Origin: Tolypeutes matacus | Taxonomy: Eukaryota > Chordata > Mammalia > Cingulata > Chlamyphoridae | Direction: 5' to 3' | DNA length: 64,000 bases | NCBI GenBank assembly: GCA_026826555.1 | Contig: JAKSZT010054335.1 | Location: forward strand, 7,746,846-7,810,845 | In this document: piece by piece, positions 60,300 through 64,000 of the stretch | Position numbering within the stretch: position 1 is the first letter of the stretch | How the letters are laid out: the number at the start of each line of letters is the position of its first letter | Translations under genes and position numbers: made by a program | Notes under the pieces: generated by a model | Seen by the model: the letters and a program-made list of their open reading frames with translations, nothing else | What the model was told of the DNA's origin: nothing | Databases searched by the model: none

Positions 60300-62130
60300 C
60301 TGGGGTTTCTTTTGGTTGCATTTGCATGGTATATTCCTCCCCACCCCCATAGTTTTACTTTCAAACTTTGTCGTTAGATTTAAAGTGCATCTCCTGTAAG
60401 CAACATAGGAGTGTATTTTTTTCTTTTCATGTAGTCTGAGACTCTAAATCTTTTATTTGGATTATTTAGTCACTTTGCATTTAATACAATGACTGAGTTT
60501 TTTTTACCTACCATCATTTTTTTTATTTGTACCACTTATTTCATACTCCTTTTATTCATCTTTCTTTCCTCCATTTGGTTTGATATTTTTATTCCACTGT
60601 TAGCTTGTTAATTATAAGGTTTTTTAAATTATTCTTTCAATGGTAATCCTAGAGTTTTAAACATGCATCCTTGACTTATTTCAGTCTAAAATAAATTATT
60701 AATTTTATCATTTCTCTCTCAATGCTAGGCAATTACAGCAGTTTAACTCCATTCATCACCTCCCATCTTTTGTATTATTGTTGTCGTGCATTTTTTTTTC
60801 TTTTTTCTTTTTTTTTTAGATTTTTACCGGGAAGTCCCAGGGATTGAACCCAGGTCCCTCCATATGGGAGATGGACGCCCAACCACCCGAGCCACATCCA
60901 TCCCCTGTCATGCATTTTTAATTCTATGGATATTTTAATCTTCCAAATTCATTATTAGTTTCTGTAGAGTCAATATTCATTCACTGTACAATTATTTTAA
61001 ATTATATACATTTATCTTCTGGTGATTTTTATCTCTTCTTGCATTTCTGTTTTTCCTTCTGGGATATTCTTTCTGCCACAAAAACTCCCATTAGTATTTC
61101 TTTTACTTTAGGTTTGTGGGTGACAAATTTCCTATGTTTGACTGAAAATGTTTTATATCAGCTTTATTTTCTAAGGGTATTGTCATTGGGTATATACTTC
61201 TAGGCTGGTAGTTGTTTTCTATCAGTACTTTAAAGATATCATTACACTGTGCTCTGATGTGTTTTATAATTTCTGTTGAAAAGTTAGCCCGTCAATCTGT
61301 CATTCTTTTGAATATAACATGTTTTTCTTCTCTGGTTGCTTTTGAGGTTTTCTTTCGGTCTTTGATTTTCAGCTGTTTTCCGATAACATGTATATGATTT
61401 TCTTTGTATTCACTCTGTTTGGGGTTACAGAACTCCTTTAATCTATGACTGATTGGACTCTTCCATCAGTTTTGGCAAATTCTTATCCATAGTTTTTCAA
61501 ATATGGCTTCTGTCACATTCTTTCCCATTTCTTTCTCTGTGACTTCAATTGCACTTATATTGGACCTTTTCACTACATCCCATATGTATCTTATTCTCTT
61601 TGCTATATTTTACATCTTTTTTTCCTCTTTGCTTCAGCCTGTATATTTTTTACCATCTTGTCTTCCAATCAGTAACTCTCTCTTCTGATGTCTAATCTGC
61701 TGTTAAACACATTTACTGAGTTACTAATTTCAGTGCTAAAATTTTCATTTGATTCTTTGTTATGAATTCCATCTTCTGTCCTATTTTTTCCATGTTTCGT
61801 CTATTTCCTTGAACATACTAATGGAGGTATTTTAAATGCTTGTCTAATATCTCCAGTATCTAGACCTCTTTTGGGTCTGTGTCAATGATCTAATTTTATC
61901 CCCCATTTCTCAGATATCTGGCCCTGTGTTGTGGCATTCCTGGTGATTTTTATTGAATGCAAACAATGAGAATGAAAAGTATATGTGCTCTTTGTGGTCT
62001 TATCTTCCCCCGGAACGGGCCACCCCTTCTTTGCCAGACATGTAGAAATGTCTTTGATCTAGCCAAAGGCTATATTATACTTCAAATACCCTTCAAAAAT
62101 GAAGGTGACTCCTCCAGCTGAGGCTTGCCG
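60300..62130 (-). mobile_element. Old L1, 5' half/ORF region, antisense
   Basis: Long T-rich antisense L1 text, such as 'atctcctgtaagcaacatag' and 'ctctgatgtgttttataatt'. It is interrupted by a SINE at 60796-60906 and reads on either side of it. All frames are broken. Confidence 0.65.
60796..60906 (-). mobile_element. DAS-type SINE, antisense
   Basis: T run (the A tail) on the left, then the complement of a tRNA-like head with the B box complement GGGATTGAACCC. The TSD is GTCGTGCATTTTT (60783-60795) against GTCATGCATTTTT (60907-60919). Confidence 0.9.
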
Positions 62131-62560
62131 GCAGGTTTGCCCCTGCTCCTAGGAGTTAATCCTCCAGAGTTCCAACAGGAATGTTGGCAGATCGCCAAGG
62201 TCCTCCCCCAGTGGGTCCTGAGCTCTACCCTTTTCTCTGCAGCGCTGAGGACAGCCAAAAGCTCTTCTCTGCTTCCAGAAGCCTTCCTCTTGACTTCTTA
62301 GTGTCCTGTCCACGCAGGAGATTTAGGCAAATGTCTTTAGGGGAATACCAGCAGCCTGTGGGACTCCATTTCCTACCTCTTCCTTCTCAACGGAATCATG
62401 TCCTCTCAAATCCTTTTTTTTTTTTTTTTAATTGTCTCTCCATCCCCAGAAGCCTGCCCAAAGATCTGCTGATTTCTCTATCCAGACCGTTTGCCTTGCT
62501 CTCAGCAGCTAGTGATTATTCCCAGAATTGGGAAATGCCTTGAGGGAAGAGTAACTGTAG
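62131..62560. other. Unique DNA, no gene seen
   Basis: A T tract lies at about 62413-62430. No gene recognised. Confidence 0.4.
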
Positions 62561-62564
62561 AGTG

Positions 62565-62975
62565 TGGGCTATCTACTGCTGTGCATTGAGCCACCTTAAA
62601 TTTAGTGGCTTAAAGCAATAGTGACTTCTGTTTTCTCATGACTCTGTGTTCCGCTGGGTGGTTCTCATCTGGGACAGCTGGGCTGGGGCTGAATGTTCGA
62701 TGATGGACTCACTCGCACAGAGTTTCACCTGAGCCAGACTGGGATGCCCGGGATAGCTGGGCTCACTCTTACCACCTGGCCCCTCACCCCCAGGAGCTGG
62801 CTCAGCCTTCTTCTCGTGACAATCTCAGAGTTACACGGAGAGGGCAAGGCCAATAGGCAGGTGCTTTCAACTATCCCACACGGCCACAGTCAAATCAGTG
62901 GGTGAGAGAAATAGACTCCACCTTTTGACGAGAGGTGCTCAAGGATGTGCATCTACTTTTTGCAGTCTGTCGGCA
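62565..62975 (-). mobile_element. Old mammalian LTR-like repeat (MLT1-like), antisense
   Basis: Landmarks in order: 'aatttagtggcttaaagcaa', 'ctgggtggttctcatctggg', 'gaaatagactccaccttttg'. These are typical of an ancient mammal-wide LTR-like repeat. The exact class is from memory. Confidence 0.45.
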
Positions 62976-63344
62976 GGGTAGAGGAAGGATTGAAGAGAAA
63001 AGTGTCAATTTTCTCTTAAGGAAAAATCCTGGAAGCTGCCATAGGACACTTTTGCATCTCATTAGCTAGAATTTAATTTCATCGGAATACCTAGCTACAA
63101 GATAGACTGGGAATAATAGAAACCAAATGCCTAGTTAAAATATTTAATATTTTTAGAAGCAAATTGTGGATTTGGGGAGACAGCGAATAGTTTCTTCCAC
63201 CTCTGTGCCCTTGTCTTCCCTTACTCATCCTTCACCTCTGGCCAGTTCAGGGCAGGACATAGGAGAGGAATGAAATGAAGTTTTAGAACACCATACAGTC
63301 CCTCTTTTATTTTTCTTTCTGTTTCTACCATCTACTTTTTCTTT

Positions 63345-64000
63345 CTTTTTTTAATTTTATTTTTAAAGAAGTTTTAGATTACAAAAAAGTTACATCAAAA
63401 GCATAGGGGATTCCCATATATCCCTTCCCTCTCCTCACTTCCCCCGCCCCTTTCACAACATCTTTCATTAGTGTGGTACGTTTGTTACAATTGATGAGCA
63501 AATATTGGAGCATTGCTACTAACCATGATCTAGAGTTTACGTAATGGTTTACACTTTGCACCACAGAATTTCACAGATTTTGACAAAATGGGTACCGGCC
63601 TATATCCGTCATTGCAATATCATGCGGAACAATTCCAGTGCCCTAAAAATGGCCCATGTTCCACTTACTCTTCCCTTCCCCTCCTCTCAGAACCTCTGGG
63701 AACCACTATCTTCATGTCAATGCTGCAAGTTCTTCTGTTACTGCAATAATAGTGAGTCTACTTTGGTCCATGGTTGCATCCCCCCTTAGGTTTGCTCATT
63801 CCTCAGTCTTGAGGATTTGGGGAATGGTGAAGCCTGCTCTGCTTCTGATTGAGAGGGGGATTAGATTTTATGGGGCAGATGGAAGGAATTGTTTGGCTTG
63901 CAGTTGTAGATATTCTTTGCTTTGGGGGAAAAACATCCCCTCTTAAGTCAAGAGATTGGTGGGTGCTGGGCCAAAACATGGTATAAATTGAGTCTGGGGG
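63345..64000 (-). mobile_element. Xenarthran L1 3' UTR, antisense, cut by window end
   Basis: T-rich start (A tail on the minus strand) at about 63345, then the same 3' UTR family as the copies at 13575 and 33965. It continues past the right edge of the window. Confidence 0.85.

Overview
This is mammalian nuclear DNA with no protein-coding gene I can support. The marker repeats point to a xenarthran, most likely an armadillo. They are tRNA-Ala-derived DAS-type SINEs with intact A and B boxes, L1 elements with an unusually long 3' UTR seen here in six copies, and LTRs with 5-bp target-site duplications (TSDs). I read the window as intergenic or intronic. The many 60-180 codon open frames are chance frames, most of them inside repeats or CpG-rich sequence.

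Layout. 1-1.54 kb: two old sense L1 3' ends. 1.5-8.9 kb: mostly unique DNA with three CpG-rich blocks (4.14-4.70, 5.83-6.15 and 8.11-8.64 kb) and one antisense L1 scrap. 8.9-10.1 kb: antisense L1. 10.7-15.2 kb: L2, then two lineage L1s in sense. 15.2-24.4 kb: mainly unique, with possible conserved noncoding DNA, an L1 piece and a spurious N gap. 24.4-26.6 kb: a full SINE, then a decayed ERVL/MaLR-like provirus tail carrying a nested LTR. 26.6-34 kb: mostly unique plus old L1. 34-39.5 kb: a stack of antisense L1s, one broken by a SINE dimer and a solo LTR. 39.5-43.2 kb: unique DNA, a SINE, and a TCTA microsatellite with an N gap. 43.2-57.6 kb: bounded by two inverted, near-identical arms. The left arm holds an L1 insertion, and the region between contains antisense L1, an LTR, a SINE dimer, MIRs, two SINEs, L1 5' sequence, a CpG-rich 42-bp tandem repeat and a solo LTR. 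57.6-60.3 kb: unique, with an AT-rich candidate conserved element. 60.3-64 kb: antisense L1 with a SINE, an old LTR-like repeat, and a lineage L1 cut by the window end.

The most informative structure is the inverted duplication at about 43.21-44.51 kb and 57.07-57.59 kb. One arm is occupied by an L1 and the other keeps the empty target site, so the order of events can be read. Two SINE insertions each contain two tRNA heads inside a single TSD pair, which suggests that dimeric units were mobilised. All three 10-N gaps are flanked by exact repeats of 18-47 bp and are probably unmerged contig overlaps rather than missing sequence. Repeat family names come from recognition of sequence, not from a database search.
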